Shown here in pieces: positions 27,476 to 35,199 of a DNA stretch of 64,000 nt (within the stretch, counting starts at the first letter, position 1; each line of letters starts with the position of its first letter). The position numbers and the translations under genes were made by a program. The notes below the pieces were generated by a model. The model searched no databases, was not told where the DNA came from, and saw only the letters and a program-made list of their open reading frames with translations. Source of the DNA: Hyphomicrobium sp. (lineage in GTDB: Bacteria > Pseudomonadota > Alphaproteobacteria > Rhizobiales > Hyphomicrobiaceae). The stretch lies in NCBI GenBank assembly GCA_030148425.1, contig JASBTM010000015.1, forward strand, positions 1 through 64,000. Direction: 5' to 3'.

Positions 27476-27604
27476 GAGGGGATGTCCTTCTGCGGTTGAG
27501 AGCAGAGGCATCATGATTATCCAAAGCGGAAACCCGAAAATGAATCAGAAGAACAACACCTTGAAACCCCGAACTCAGCATAACGCCGACGCGGCATATT
27601 ACGT
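27444..27604. repeat. Right terminal inverted repeat of RIT element
   Basis: 161 bp, the inverted partner of 21312-21472. On its plus strand it provides an ATG (27540) in frame with the resumed helicase gene; on its minus strand it holds the start of the large recombinase. Confidence 0.92.
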
Positions 27605-29393
27605 TCTGGATTACCTCGCCCATTCCTTTCCGGTGCAGCTCTACGAGCCGTTCACCGACAGCGAGGGCAATCTGTCGTCGCGACCGGTGTTTCGCGACGG
27701 CCAGCCGGTCGAGAGCCGTGACGCTGTTGCCCGTCGAGACCGTTTGATCGAGAGGCTCGCTTCGCTGCCACCGGTCCCCGGCGCGCTCGACCAGATTGTC
27801 CAGCGCTTCGGAACCGATGTCGTAGCGGAGGTGACGGGACGTTCGCGGCGCATTGTTCGCAAGACCAGTCCCGGCGGCATTGACCGCCTCGCCGTGGAGA
27901 ACCGTGCCGTCTCGGCCAATCTGGCCGAGACCCAAGCGTTCATGGACGATCAAAAACGCATCCTGATCTTCTCCGACGCCGGCGGCACCGGGCGCAGCTA
28001 CCATGCTGACCTGTCGGCGCGGAACCAGCGACTGCGCGTCCACTACCTGCTGGAGCCGGGGTGGAAGGCCGACGCCGCCATTCAGGGCCTGGGCCGCACC
28101 AACCGGACTAACCAGGCGCAGCCGCCGCTGTTCCGGCCAATCTCGACCGACGTGAAGGCGGAAAAGCGCTTCCTCTCGACCATCGCCCGCCGCCTCGACA
28201 CCCTGGGCGCGATCACGCGCGGCCAGCGCCAGACCGGCGGCCAGGGCTTGTTCCGGCCCGAAGACAATCTGGAAAGCCACTACGCCCGCGACGCCCTGCG
28301 GCAACTCTACCTGCTGCTGGTGCGCGGCAAGGTCGACGGCTGCTCGCTCCAGATGTTCGAGGATGCCACCGGCCTCTCGCTGATGGATTCCACCGGCATC
28401 AAGGACGAACTGCCGCCGATCACCACCTTTCTCAACCGGCTGCTTGCGCTGACCATCGAACTTCAGGGCGTCCTGTTCACGGCGTTCGAGCGGCTGCTGA
28501 ACGCCAAGATCGAAGGCGCTATCGCTTCCGGCAGCTACGACGTCGGGCTGGAGACGCTGCAGGCCGAGAGCTTCATCGTCACCGACCGCCGAACGATCCA
28601 CGTTCATCCTGGCACCGGGGCCGAGGCCCGGCTGCTGACCATCAACCAGCGCCAGCGCAACCGTCCCGTGACGCTGGCCGAGGCGCTCGACCATCTCGAT
28701 GACGCAGGCGCGAAGCTGCTGGTCAACGAGCGTTCGGGCCGCGCCGCCGTGCAGATACCAACCACCAGCATCATGCTGGACGATGGCGAGATCGAACGGC
28801 GCGTGCGGCTGATCCGGCCCATGGAGGCGCACAACATCCCCATCAAGATGATGGACGAGACCCATTGGGTCGACGCGGATCGGGCTGGCTTCACAGCGGC
28901 CTGGAATGCCGAGGCCGCCGAGGTGCCGGAATATGCCGATAGCACCATCCATGTCGTCAGCGGGCTCTTGCTGCCGATCTGGAAGCGGCTGCCGAACGAG
29001 TCGACGCGGGTCTATCGACTCCAGACAGATGACGGCGAGCGCATCGTTGGCCGCCGCGTCTCCCCGGCATGGGTGGCCGGCGCGCTCGCGGCTGGCACGT
29101 CAACCCTGACGCCCGACTACGCGTTCATGGCGCTGATGGACGGCAAGACCATCCTCGATCTGACCGAGGGTCTCCAGCTTCGCCGCGTCCGGGTCATGGG
29201 CGCCAACCGCATCGAACTGTCGGGCTTCACCGACGCCATGCGCGATCGCCTGCGGGCATATGGCCTATTCCACGAAATCATCTCGTGGAAGCTGCGAATG
29301 TTTGTGCCGACCGATACGACCGGGGCGACCATCCTCGCCAAGGTGCTGGAGCGCTATCCCGTCGAGCGTATCGGCGAGCGGGAGGCGGCGTGA
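27540..29393 (+). pseudogene. 3' part of strawberry-notch helicase gene
   Basis: This is the rest of the gene interrupted at 21.3 kb: family sequence resumes at DYLAHSFPVQLYEPF and holds the second helicase lobe (FSDAGGTGRSYHADLSA; the arginine-finger region IQGLGRTNRTNQAQPP) and the long C-terminal domain. The inverted repeat contributes an in-frame ATG at 27540 and some 21 codons, so a 617-aa C-terminal protein might still be made, though no good Shine-Dalgarno is visible. The stop overlaps the start of the next gene (TGATG). A restored helicase would need both halves in trans or precise excision of the insertion. Confidence 0.75.
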
Positions 29394-30439
29394 TGGCACG
29401 GCAGGACGCCTCCGAACTGGCAATCCGTCTCGGCCGGCAGGCCGAGGCGGTGTGCCGCCACTACCTCTCTGCCGGTCATCGGGAGGGCCGCTATTGGCTG
29501 GTCGGCGATGTGCGCAACACGCCCGGCCGCTCGATGTTCGTGCGGCTAAAGGGCGGCGAAACCGGCAAGGGCACCGCCGGCAAATGGACCGACGCCGCCA
29601 CCGGCGAGCATGGCGATCTCCTCGACGTCATCCGCGAGAGCTGCGGCCTGGTCGACTTCAAGGACGTCGCCGATGAGGCGCGCGCCTTCCTGTCGATGCC
29701 GCATCCCGAGCCGGACCGCCGGCATGATGGCGAACGCAAAGCACCAGCGCCGATCGGATCGCCGGAAGCAGCGCGGCGGCTCGTCGGGATGTCGCAGCCG
29801 ATTTTGGGCACTGTCGTGGAAACGTATCTACGGAACCGTGCGATTACGGCTTTGCACGGAACCGGAAGCCTGCGTTTTCATCCCAGGTGCTATTATCGGC
29901 CCGACGAGTATTCCCCGACGGAGACCTGGCCGGCGATGATCGCATCGGTCACCGATCTCGCCGAGCATCAGACCGGCGCGCATCGCACCTGGCTCGCCCC
30001 TGACGGCTCGGACAAGGCCCCGATCGACACACCGAGACGGGCGATGGGCGACCTCCTGGGACACGCCGTTCGCTTCGGTGTGGCGGGCGAAGTGATGGCG
30101 GCGGGCGAAGGCATAGAGACGATGCTGTCGCTCAGAATGGCGCTGCCCACTATGCCGATGGCGGCGGCGCTCTCGGCGGCGCATCTCTCGGCCATCCTGT
30201 TCCCCGACACGCTGCGCCGGCTCTACATCGCCCGCGACAATGATCCGGCCGGCGACGGTGCGATGACGACCTTGATCGAACGGGCGAACGCCGCCGGGAT
30301 CGAGGCGGTCGTGGTGTCTCCGCGCCTGGGCGACTTCAACGAGGATCTCCGCCTGGCTGGTCTGGACAGCCTCCGGGCAGCGGCCCGGGTGCAGATCGCG
30401 CCCCAGGACGTCGCACGCTTCATGGCGCTGGCGGCATAG
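29393..30439 (+). CDS. Toprim-domain protein (ICE primase-like)
   Basis: A 348-aa protein of the plasmid/ICE Toprim family (DUF7146/Toprim_3 type). An N-terminal region (YWLVGDVRNTPGRSMFVRL; WTDAATGEHGDLLDVI) resembles the CHC-zinc-finger-replacing domain of phage primases. The Toprim core has the Glu in MAAGEGIETMLSL and the DxD-like pair in YIARDNDPAGDGAM. It may prime DNA synthesis after conjugative entry. The ATG at 29393 overlaps the stop of the helicase gene, showing that the two belonged to one operon before the insertion. Confidence 0.75.
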   Translation: MARQDASELAIRLGRQAEAVCRHYLSAGHREGRYWLVGDVRNTPGRSMFVRLKGGETGKGTAGKWTDAATGEHGDLLDVIRESCGLVDFKDVADEARAFLSMPHPEPDRRHDGERKAPAPIGSPEAARRLVGMSQPILGTVVETYLRNRAITALHGTGSLRFHPRCYYRPDEYSPTETWPAMIASVTDLAEHQTGAHRTWLAPDGSDKAPIDTPRRAMGDLLGHAVRFGVAGEVMAAGEGIETMLSLRMALPTMPMAAALSAAHLSAILFPDTLRRLYIARDNDPAGDGAMTTLIERANAAGIEAVVVSPRLGDFNEDLRLAGLDSLRAAARVQIAPQDVARFMALAA

Positions 30440-30752
30440 GCCGACAGGAGAATGCAGACGGCGGGAGCGCCGTCGTCGGCGTCGCTCGGATGATCTTGAT
30501 GTCGGAGAGAACCGCGCCCCGGCCTTCGAGAGGGCGATCGGCCAGCAAACGGCCTGGACCCGCAATGCCTGCGGCGGACTATTTTCCGGCGGCCCTGCGG
30601 GCCTTTCCATCGCGAGGCAAAATAGCCCGCCTTCGTCATCCTCCGCTGTGCTCCGGCCCTCCGCCTCGCTGCGGGTGCAGGTCCGGCCCGCCCGCCGGCT
30701 TTCGTCGCCATGAAGGCCGCGAGGGTCGCGGTCGAACCGACGGAGCATCCCG
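30440..30752. other. Leader region without a gene, 313 bp
   Basis: No convincing coding sequence. It holds a direct GC-rich hairpin set and the family B leader at 30579-30625. The last 40 bp share TCGCCATGAAGGCCGC with the region before the DUF736 gene at 33.9 kb. Confidence 0.5.
30579..30625 (+). ncRNA. Structured leader, family B copy 1
   Basis: CTATTTT and AAAATAG (7 bp) enclose 33 nt that include GGCCC/GGGCC and TTCCATCGCGAGGC. The same layout, with different but still complementary outer arms, occurs at 33767-33814. It lies about 130 bp upstream of the DUF2493 gene. Confidence 0.5.
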
Positions 30753-31688
30753 ATGAGCGAGCACGACGACTACGAACCGCACCACGCCTCTTCACCCACC
30801 GACCATGTCCTCAGCGAACTCCAGCTTTACGGCTACCGTCCCTTCACGGATGAACCCGATCCCCGACCGCTTCCGGAAGGCGACCATGTCGCCGGCGCCA
30901 TCGCCGACATCTTTGACGCCCTGATCGTCACCCTTGAGGACACCCGCCTCGAGCCCGACCTCGACGATCTCCTCTGGTCGACGGTCAACGTCTTCCACCG
31001 AGCCACCGACCGGATCGAGCGCGAGCTGGACGACAACGAGCAGGCGCAGCGCCGCGGCCAGCGCGAACAGGACGGCAGCGAAGTGAAGGCCGTCGAGCTG
31101 GAACGCCTGACGGCCGAGGGCCAGACCATGATCGAACGCCGCAACGCCTTCGAGCTGATGCGCGACCAGGCCGCCGAGCACTACGAGCGCCACACCGGAT
31201 CGAACTGGCGACCGCGCAGCGGATCGATGGTCAACCACCGCAACCTGACCTCGGCGATGATCGACAGCCGCGACTTCCTCGCCGCCAAGAAGCGCGCCGA
31301 CAATCAGGTGCTACTACCTGCCGGTGCAAAGATCGCCTTTACCGGTGGGCTCGACTTCAACGATCACCACCTGATCTGGGCCAAGCTCGATCAGGTCCAC
31401 GCCAAGCACCCCGACATGGTGCTGCTGCACGGCAAGTCGCCGAAGGGCGCCGAGAAGATCGCGGCCAAATGGGCCGACGCCCGCAAGGTGCCGCAGGTCG
31501 GCTTCGCCCCCGACTGGACGAAACACGCCAAGGCCGCACCGTTCAAGCGCAACGATCAGATGCTGGACGTCCTGCCGATCGGGGTCATCGTCTTCCCTGG
31601 CACCGGCATTCAGGACAATCTCGCCGACAAGGCGAGGAAGCTCGGCATCCCGCTGTTCGACTTCCGCCCGAAGGGAGGTGGCGCGTGA
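30753..31688 (+). CDS. DUF2493 domain protein
   Basis: A 311-aa protein with a C-terminal Rossmann-like domain of the DUF2493/SLOG superfamily (KIAFTGGLDFNDHHLIWAKL; VLLHGKSPKGAEKIAAKWA; VIVFPGTGIQDNLADKARK), a fold used for binding nucleotides or nucleotide-derived ligands. The N-terminal half is charged and helical. It is common on alphaproteobacterial conjugative elements, with no established role. CGGAG precedes the ATG at 30753. Confidence 0.75.
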   Translation: MSEHDDYEPHHASSPTDHVLSELQLYGYRPFTDEPDPRPLPEGDHVAGAIADIFDALIVTLEDTRLEPDLDDLLWSTVNVFHRATDRIERELDDNEQAQRRGQREQDGSEVKAVELERLTAEGQTMIERRNAFELMRDQAAEHYERHTGSNWRPRSGSMVNHRNLTSAMIDSRDFLAAKKRADNQVLLPAGAKIAFTGGLDFNDHHLIWAKLDQVHAKHPDMVLLHGKSPKGAEKIAAKWADARKVPQVGFAPDWTKHAKAAPFKRNDQMLDVLPIGVIVFPGTGIQDNLADKARKLGIPLFDFRPKGGGA

Positions 31689-31698
31689 GCGCTGCCTC

Positions 31699-32265
31699 TC
31701 ACAGCATCTCGGGTCGAAACAGCGATCTGCGGCTGATGACCTTGCCGGACACCACGAACACGCCATCGCCGGTGTAATGCAGCGTCTCGGGATGCTTTGG
31801 CGACGTGGCGACATGCACCTTCACCACCTCGAAGATGAAGAAATTGTACTTGTCGACCAGCGCGTCGTCGTGAAGGCGGCATTCGAAGCTGGCATGGCAT
31901 TCGCCGATCAACGGCGCATCGACCTTGCTCGCCTCTTGCCGCGTGAGATTGAACTTGGCGAACTTGTCGATCTCGGCCCCCGACGTGTTGCCGATCCCCA
32001 CCACGGTATCGGTCAGCGCCGTCGTCGGCAGGTTCACCACGCATTCCCGGCTTTCGCGGATCATGTGGTGGCTGTGATTGCCGCCGGAGATCATCAGGCC
32101 GACCAGAGACGGCGAGAATTCCAGGATCGTGTGCCAACCGAGCGTCATGATGTTGGTCGCGCCCTGCCACTTTGATGACACCAGCACGATCGGACCGGGC
32201 TCCAGATAGCGCCGCACCTGGCTGACGGGGAAGTCGGTCTTCTCAGGCACCTTCGGCATGGGCAT
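31699..32265 (-). CDS. Flavin reductase / FMN-binding split-barrel protein
   Basis: A 188-aa protein of the flavin-reductase family (VLVSSKWQGATNIMTLGWHTILEFSPSLVG; IRESRECVVNLPT; DAPLIGECHASFECRL). These enzymes reduce FMN for partner monooxygenases or handle small flavin-linked reactions. It is the only leftward gene in this part of the backbone and ends 10 bp after the convergent DUF2493 gene. The start could be 32265 or 32259; the latter has better spacing from GAAGAG. A cargo gene, or an old chromosomal capture. Confidence 0.8.
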   Translation of the reverse strand: MPMPKVPEKTDFPVSQVRRYLEPGPIVLVSSKWQGATNIMTLGWHTILEFSPSLVGLMISGGNHSHHMIRESRECVVNLPTTALTDTVVGIGNTSGAEIDKFAKFNLTRQEASKVDAPLIGECHASFECRLHDDALVDKYNFFIFEVVKVHVATSPKHPETLHYTGDGVFVVSGKVISRRSLFRPEML

Positions 32266-32595
32266 TCTCTTCGACAACTGCGCTTTGCATGATCATACCC
32301 GGCCATGTCGGCAGCATCACGACCGGCAGCATGGCGGCGATGCTTTGGCGCGAAAGCATTGAACGGGCGTTTCCATGGTGGCCCCGGTCATGGCGGAAAA
32401 CCATCCCCCGCTTCCAATGCGCTGATCCTTGGTCCAGCCGCTGGCCTGACGCCATCAACCCGTAAAGGGTCGGACTACGCAAAGCGTGCCGCCGCTCCGG
32501 CTTCGCCTGCGCGGTGATCGCGGCCATCGGCCGGACACATCGGGCGCCTGTCGCGCGGGAGATGGTCTCCCGCCTCCAAGACAGGAGCCGGTCAG
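32266..32595. other. Intergenic region, 330 bp
   Basis: Divergent promoter region between the flavin reductase gene and a 55-aa gene. I see no coding sequence; the right end holds a strong hairpin over the next ribosome site. Confidence 0.5.
32547..32585 (+). promoter_or_regulatory. Hairpin masking the ribosome site of the 55-aa gene
   Basis: Perfect inner stem GCGGGAGA/TCTCCCGC with a TGG loop. An outer pairing CCTGTC/GACAGG takes in the Shine-Dalgarno sequence (GACAGGAG). The layout recalls the family A leaders. Confidence 0.45.
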
Positions 32596-32763
32596 ATGTC
32601 CCTCAATCAAGCTCACGCCTTCGCCTTCAGCCTCGCTACCAGCCTCATGGTCACCATCGTCATCTTCCAGGCCGGCGACGGCACCATGGGCGTCATGCCG
32701 GCCGGCGAATATGACGGCGAACTCGCCGCCATCGTTCACGAGATCGATCCCTTCGCCCGCTGA
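32596..32763 (+). CDS. Small protein, 55 aa
   Basis: ATG at 32596 preceded by CAGGAG. The 55-aa product has one hydrophobic helix (HAFAFSLATSLMVTIVIF) and an acidic tail ending IVHEIDPFAR, so it could be a small membrane protein. Not recognised; typical of short ORFs conserved among such elements. Confidence 0.5.
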   Translation: MSLNQAHAFAFSLATSLMVTIVIFQAGDGTMGVMPAGEYDGELAAIVHEIDPFAR

Positions 32764-32907
32764 CCGCGGGCAAGGCGTCGCGACTGCAAGCGGGAATCCT
32801 ACGGGATTTCCGCTCCCGTCCCGCCTTCTCTTCGGCTATACTGGCAACGCGCCGTGGTGGTGGTGGAGGCGCGACCGTCAGACCTCTATCTCACGGAGAA
32901 CACCACC

Positions 32908-33348
32908 ATGGTTTTCATCGGCATCCTCTCCAGCATCGTGGCGATCGGCGCCCTGTGCTGGCTTCTATTCACACTGGCTGTCTTCGCGCTTCCGTTCTTC
33001 GCGGGCGTCAGTGCCGGGACTTGGGCCTTCCAGACCGGCGCCGGTTGGCTCGGGGCAATCCTCGTCGGCCTCGCCGCCGCCGCACTGACGCTCGGCCTCG
33101 GGCAGTTCCTGCTCGCCTTCATCCGTCCGCTCTGGATACGGCTCGCGATCGCACTCGCTTTCGTCGCGCCTGCGGCGCTCGCCGGCTACCATGCGACACA
33201 TGGCATCGTGAAACACACCATGCCCTCCGACACCTGGCAGATCATCTTCTCCGTCATCGGCGCAGTCGCCGTTGGTGTCACGGCGCTGATTCGGGTGACA
33301 GCAATGGCCGCGCCCGGGCCAACCGGGCAGAACGTCGCGCGCGCCTGA
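32908..33348 (+). CDS. Small membrane protein, 146 aa
   Basis: A 146-aa protein with four likely membrane helices (starting IGILSSIVAIGALCWLLF, a Gly/Ala-rich helix LGAILVGLAAAALTLGLG, and two more towards the C-terminus). No family recognised. CGGAG precedes the ATG at 32908. Confidence 0.65.
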   Translation: MVFIGILSSIVAIGALCWLLFTLAVFALPFFAGVSAGTWAFQTGAGWLGAILVGLAAAALTLGLGQFLLAFIRPLWIRLAIALAFVAPAALAGYHATHGIVKHTMPSDTWQIIFSVIGAVAVGVTALIRVTAMAAPGPTGQNVARA

Positions 33349-33928
33349 CATCGTTGCCGGCGGCGGCAGGACGGTGGGTTGATGTCTTACGTGTCGCGCT
33401 CTTCGTCGGCAGGGTCGTTCGCAATCGCGTTGATCGGATCAACGGCTAACCCAACTGACGCGCCATGCCCTCGGTGACGGTGGTGGGGGCAATGCCCTGA
33501 CGGCGCGCCCAACGACGGTGCGAGTGCTGAGAGGGGGCGATCGCGTGGGCGACGGGCAGGAGCCGGCGGAACGGAGCGTCCGCCGGAGCTGGTTTGAACC
33601 GCGGTGTCAGGCGTCGTCACGGTCCATCGGTCCGGGGCGGTCGCCGCGTTCTCCTGTGATGCCGTCTCTGTCAGGTCGACCGCTCCAAAACGGCCTCTTC
33701 AATGGGCTGATCTGGCCGAAGGTCGGCTGCGCCTCGATCGCCTATGCCGCAACAGCGGCGTCGAAACTTTCTTCCCCTGCCGGCTGCGCCGTCATTCCTC
33801 GCGAGCCAAGAAAGCCCCTCCTTTGCTGTCAGGCCCCTGCGGGGTGCGCCGTCAATCGCCTCCGGCCTGTCGATCGCCATCGAGGCCGCAATGGTGCGGG
33901 CTCGGAACAGAGTTCAAGGAGAACTACC
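33349..33928. other. Long non-coding stretch before DUF736, 580 bp
   Basis: Open frames occur on both strands but their predicted proteins are Arg/Pro-rich and unlike real proteins. Visible structure: a perfect hairpin CCGGCGGA/TCCGCCGG at 33563-33586, the family B leader at 33767-33814, and a segment shared with the leader at 30.7 kb. Confidence 0.5.
33767..33814 (+). ncRNA. Structured leader, family B copy 2
   Basis: Outer arms CTTTCTT/AAGAAAG enclose 34 nt with ATTCCTCGCGAGCC. Relative to copy 1 both arms have changed together, keeping the pairing. About 115 bp upstream of the DUF736 gene. Confidence 0.5.
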
Positions 33929-34258
33929 ATGGCGACCATCGGCACCTTCAAGAAGACCGGCAACAACGAGTACACCGGCGAAATCGTCACCCTCAGCCTG
34001 CAGACCAAGAACGTCCGCATCGTCTCCGAGGCCCGCGCTACCGGAGAGAACGCCCCCAGCCACCGCGTCTTCGTCGGCCGCGCCGAGATCGGCGCCGCCT
34101 GGTCCAAGACCTCCAACGAGGGGCGCGCCTATCTGGGCCTGAAGCTCGACGATCCCAGCTTCAATGCCCCGATCTACGCCAACCTCTTCGACGACGAGGA
34201 AGGCGAAGGCTTCAGCCTCATCTGGTCCCGCCCTAGCGGCCGCCGCAACGGCGAGTAA
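33929..34258 (+). CDS. DUF736 family protein
   Basis: A 109-aa DUF736 protein (MATIGTFKKTGNNEYTGEIV; GRAEIGAAWSKTSNEGRAYL; ending with a KLDDPSFNAPIYANLF block). DUF736 proteins occur almost only on alphaproteobacterial plasmids and ICEs; function unknown, possibly a beta-rich DNA-associated protein. AAGGAG lies 9 bp before the ATG. A second member is encoded at 39.5 kb next to the transfer genes. Confidence 0.85.
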   Translation: MATIGTFKKTGNNEYTGEIVTLSLQTKNVRIVSEARATGENAPSHRVFVGRAEIGAAWSKTSNEGRAYLGLKLDDPSFNAPIYANLFDDEEGEGFSLIWSRPSGRRNGE

Positions 34259-34270
34259 GGCCAGCGCGAC

Positions 34271-34297
34271 GCCCCGCCCGGACAATCCGGGCGGGGC
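34271..34297. terminator. GC-rich hairpin after DUF736
   Basis: GCCCCGCCCGG and CCGGGCGGGGC (11 bp) with a 5-nt loop, but no T-run. Probable transcript end or insulator between the backbone genes and the transfer-control module. Confidence 0.55.
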
Positions 34298-34447
34298 CAA
34301 ACGCCTGACGGTGGAACGAATCACCTCTGGTTCTGGACACCGGAATCGCGCCCGCTAAAGCCAGAACCGCTGGTCTTTTCCAGTAAGAACGACTATTATA
34401 GCCGTAGTTCTGGCGTACGCGTAGGTCCGAGTGGGAGGTGATCATGC

Positions 34448-34690
34448 ATGATCACCGCCCGACAATCACGGGCCGCACGCGCGTTGCTCGGCTGGACACA
34501 GGAGACGCTCGCTGACAAGGCCCGGGTATCACTGACCGCGTTGAAGCGCCTTGAATCCGACAGCGGGCTCGAGGTGTATGAATCAACACGCGATCAGGTC
34601 CGTCGAGCCTTTGAAGGCGGTGGCATCGTCCTGCTCAACTCCGGCCAAAGCGTGGGAGTGATGCTGGTTGGTGACAAGGACAACCCTTGA
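34448..34690 (+). CDS. XRE-family regulator, QseC-like
   Basis: An 80-aa single-domain HTH protein (RQSRAARALLGWTQETLADKARVSLTALKRLES). GGAGGTG precedes the ATG at 34448. The upstream region carries AGAAC/GTTCT half-sites around 34360-34410, likely its own operator. By position (just before a QseM-like gene and an fseA-like gene) and size it corresponds to QseC of the Mesorhizobium symbiosis ICE, which sets a bistable switch on qseM. In that ICE, as I recall, the two genes are divergent; here they point the same way. Confidence 0.7.
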   Translation: MITARQSRAARALLGWTQETLADKARVSLTALKRLESDSGLEVYESTRDQVRRAFEGGGIVLLNSGQSVGVMLVGDKDNP

Positions 34691-34816
34691 CGACTTTTTC
34701 GGGCGAACCCGCCCGACCATCCTGATTTTGCGTCAAACCGCGGCGGTGTGGCGCGGGATATCATTACGGTTAACAAACTGCTCCAAATTGGATACGAATG
34801 ACTCGTGGGGCTCATT

Positions 34817-35080
34817 GTGACCAACGCAGAATATCTGGACGAACCGCCGCTCGGCGCGGCGCTCACCGCCTATGACCAGGCGCATCTGAAGCTGTACCTG
34901 AGGCTGCTCGACGCCGAGGCGGACGGTGCGACCTGGGAGGAAGTCGTCGAGCTTCTCTTCGGCCTCGATCCCGCAGCGGACCCCAACCGTGCAGCGAAAA
35001 TTCATGCCGCCCACCTCGCTCGCGCGAAATGGATGACCGAGAACGGCTTTTGCGAGCTTCTCGGCCCCCGCCTCCATTGA
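34817..35080 (+). CDS. QseM-like small DUF2285-type antiactivator candidate
   Basis: An 87-aa protein starting with GTG (NAEYLDEPPLGAALTAYDQA, ending with AKWMTENGFCELL). Proteins of this kind sit upstream of the DUF6499/DUF2285 gene on rhizobial ICEs. In the Mesorhizobium ICE the equivalent, QseM, binds and blocks the excision activator FseA and the quorum-sensing regulator TraR. That assignment rests on position and general character, not on alignment. Confidence 0.6.
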   Translation: MTNAEYLDEPPLGAALTAYDQAHLKLYLRLLDAEADGATWEEVVELLFGLDPAADPNRAAKIHAAHLARAKWMTENGFCELLGPRLH

Positions 35081-35199
35081 GGTGATGCAGAACCTGCATC
35101 ACGTTGATCCGACTTCGTTCTTCCCACGCCACGCTCAACTTGGGATCGTAACCGCTGCTTGACTCGCGTTGCGTCATAATTTCGCGGAGGCGGTGGAGG

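Larger units (their letters stand above)
21312..27604. mobile_element. Recombinase-in-trio (RIT) element with primase-helicase cargo
   Basis: A 6.3-kb insertion bounded by 161-bp inverted repeats that differ at only two positions (159/161 by my alignment). Inside are one rightward gene (primase-helicase) and three leftward overlapping tyrosine recombinase genes, the hallmark arrangement of RIT elements. The insertion splits the strawberry-notch gene: TACGT occurs at both edges and may be the crossover core. Published RIT elements, as I recall, are about 3-4 kb and hold just the recombinases, so this one is enlarged by cargo. All four genes are intact, suggesting the insertion is recent. Confidence 0.85.

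Noticed and set aside
21312..27604. Tn554-type transposon (tnpA-tnpB-tnpC)
   Set aside because: Three recombinases would fit superficially, but Tn554 has no terminal inverted repeats and its third protein is not a tyrosine recombinase. The long repeats and three intact catalytic domains fit RIT.
33387..33620. Minus-strand 77-codon frame in the long gap before DUF736
   Set aside because: Arg/Pro/His-rich, with no ribosome site and no recognisable family; likely chance in GC-rich DNA.
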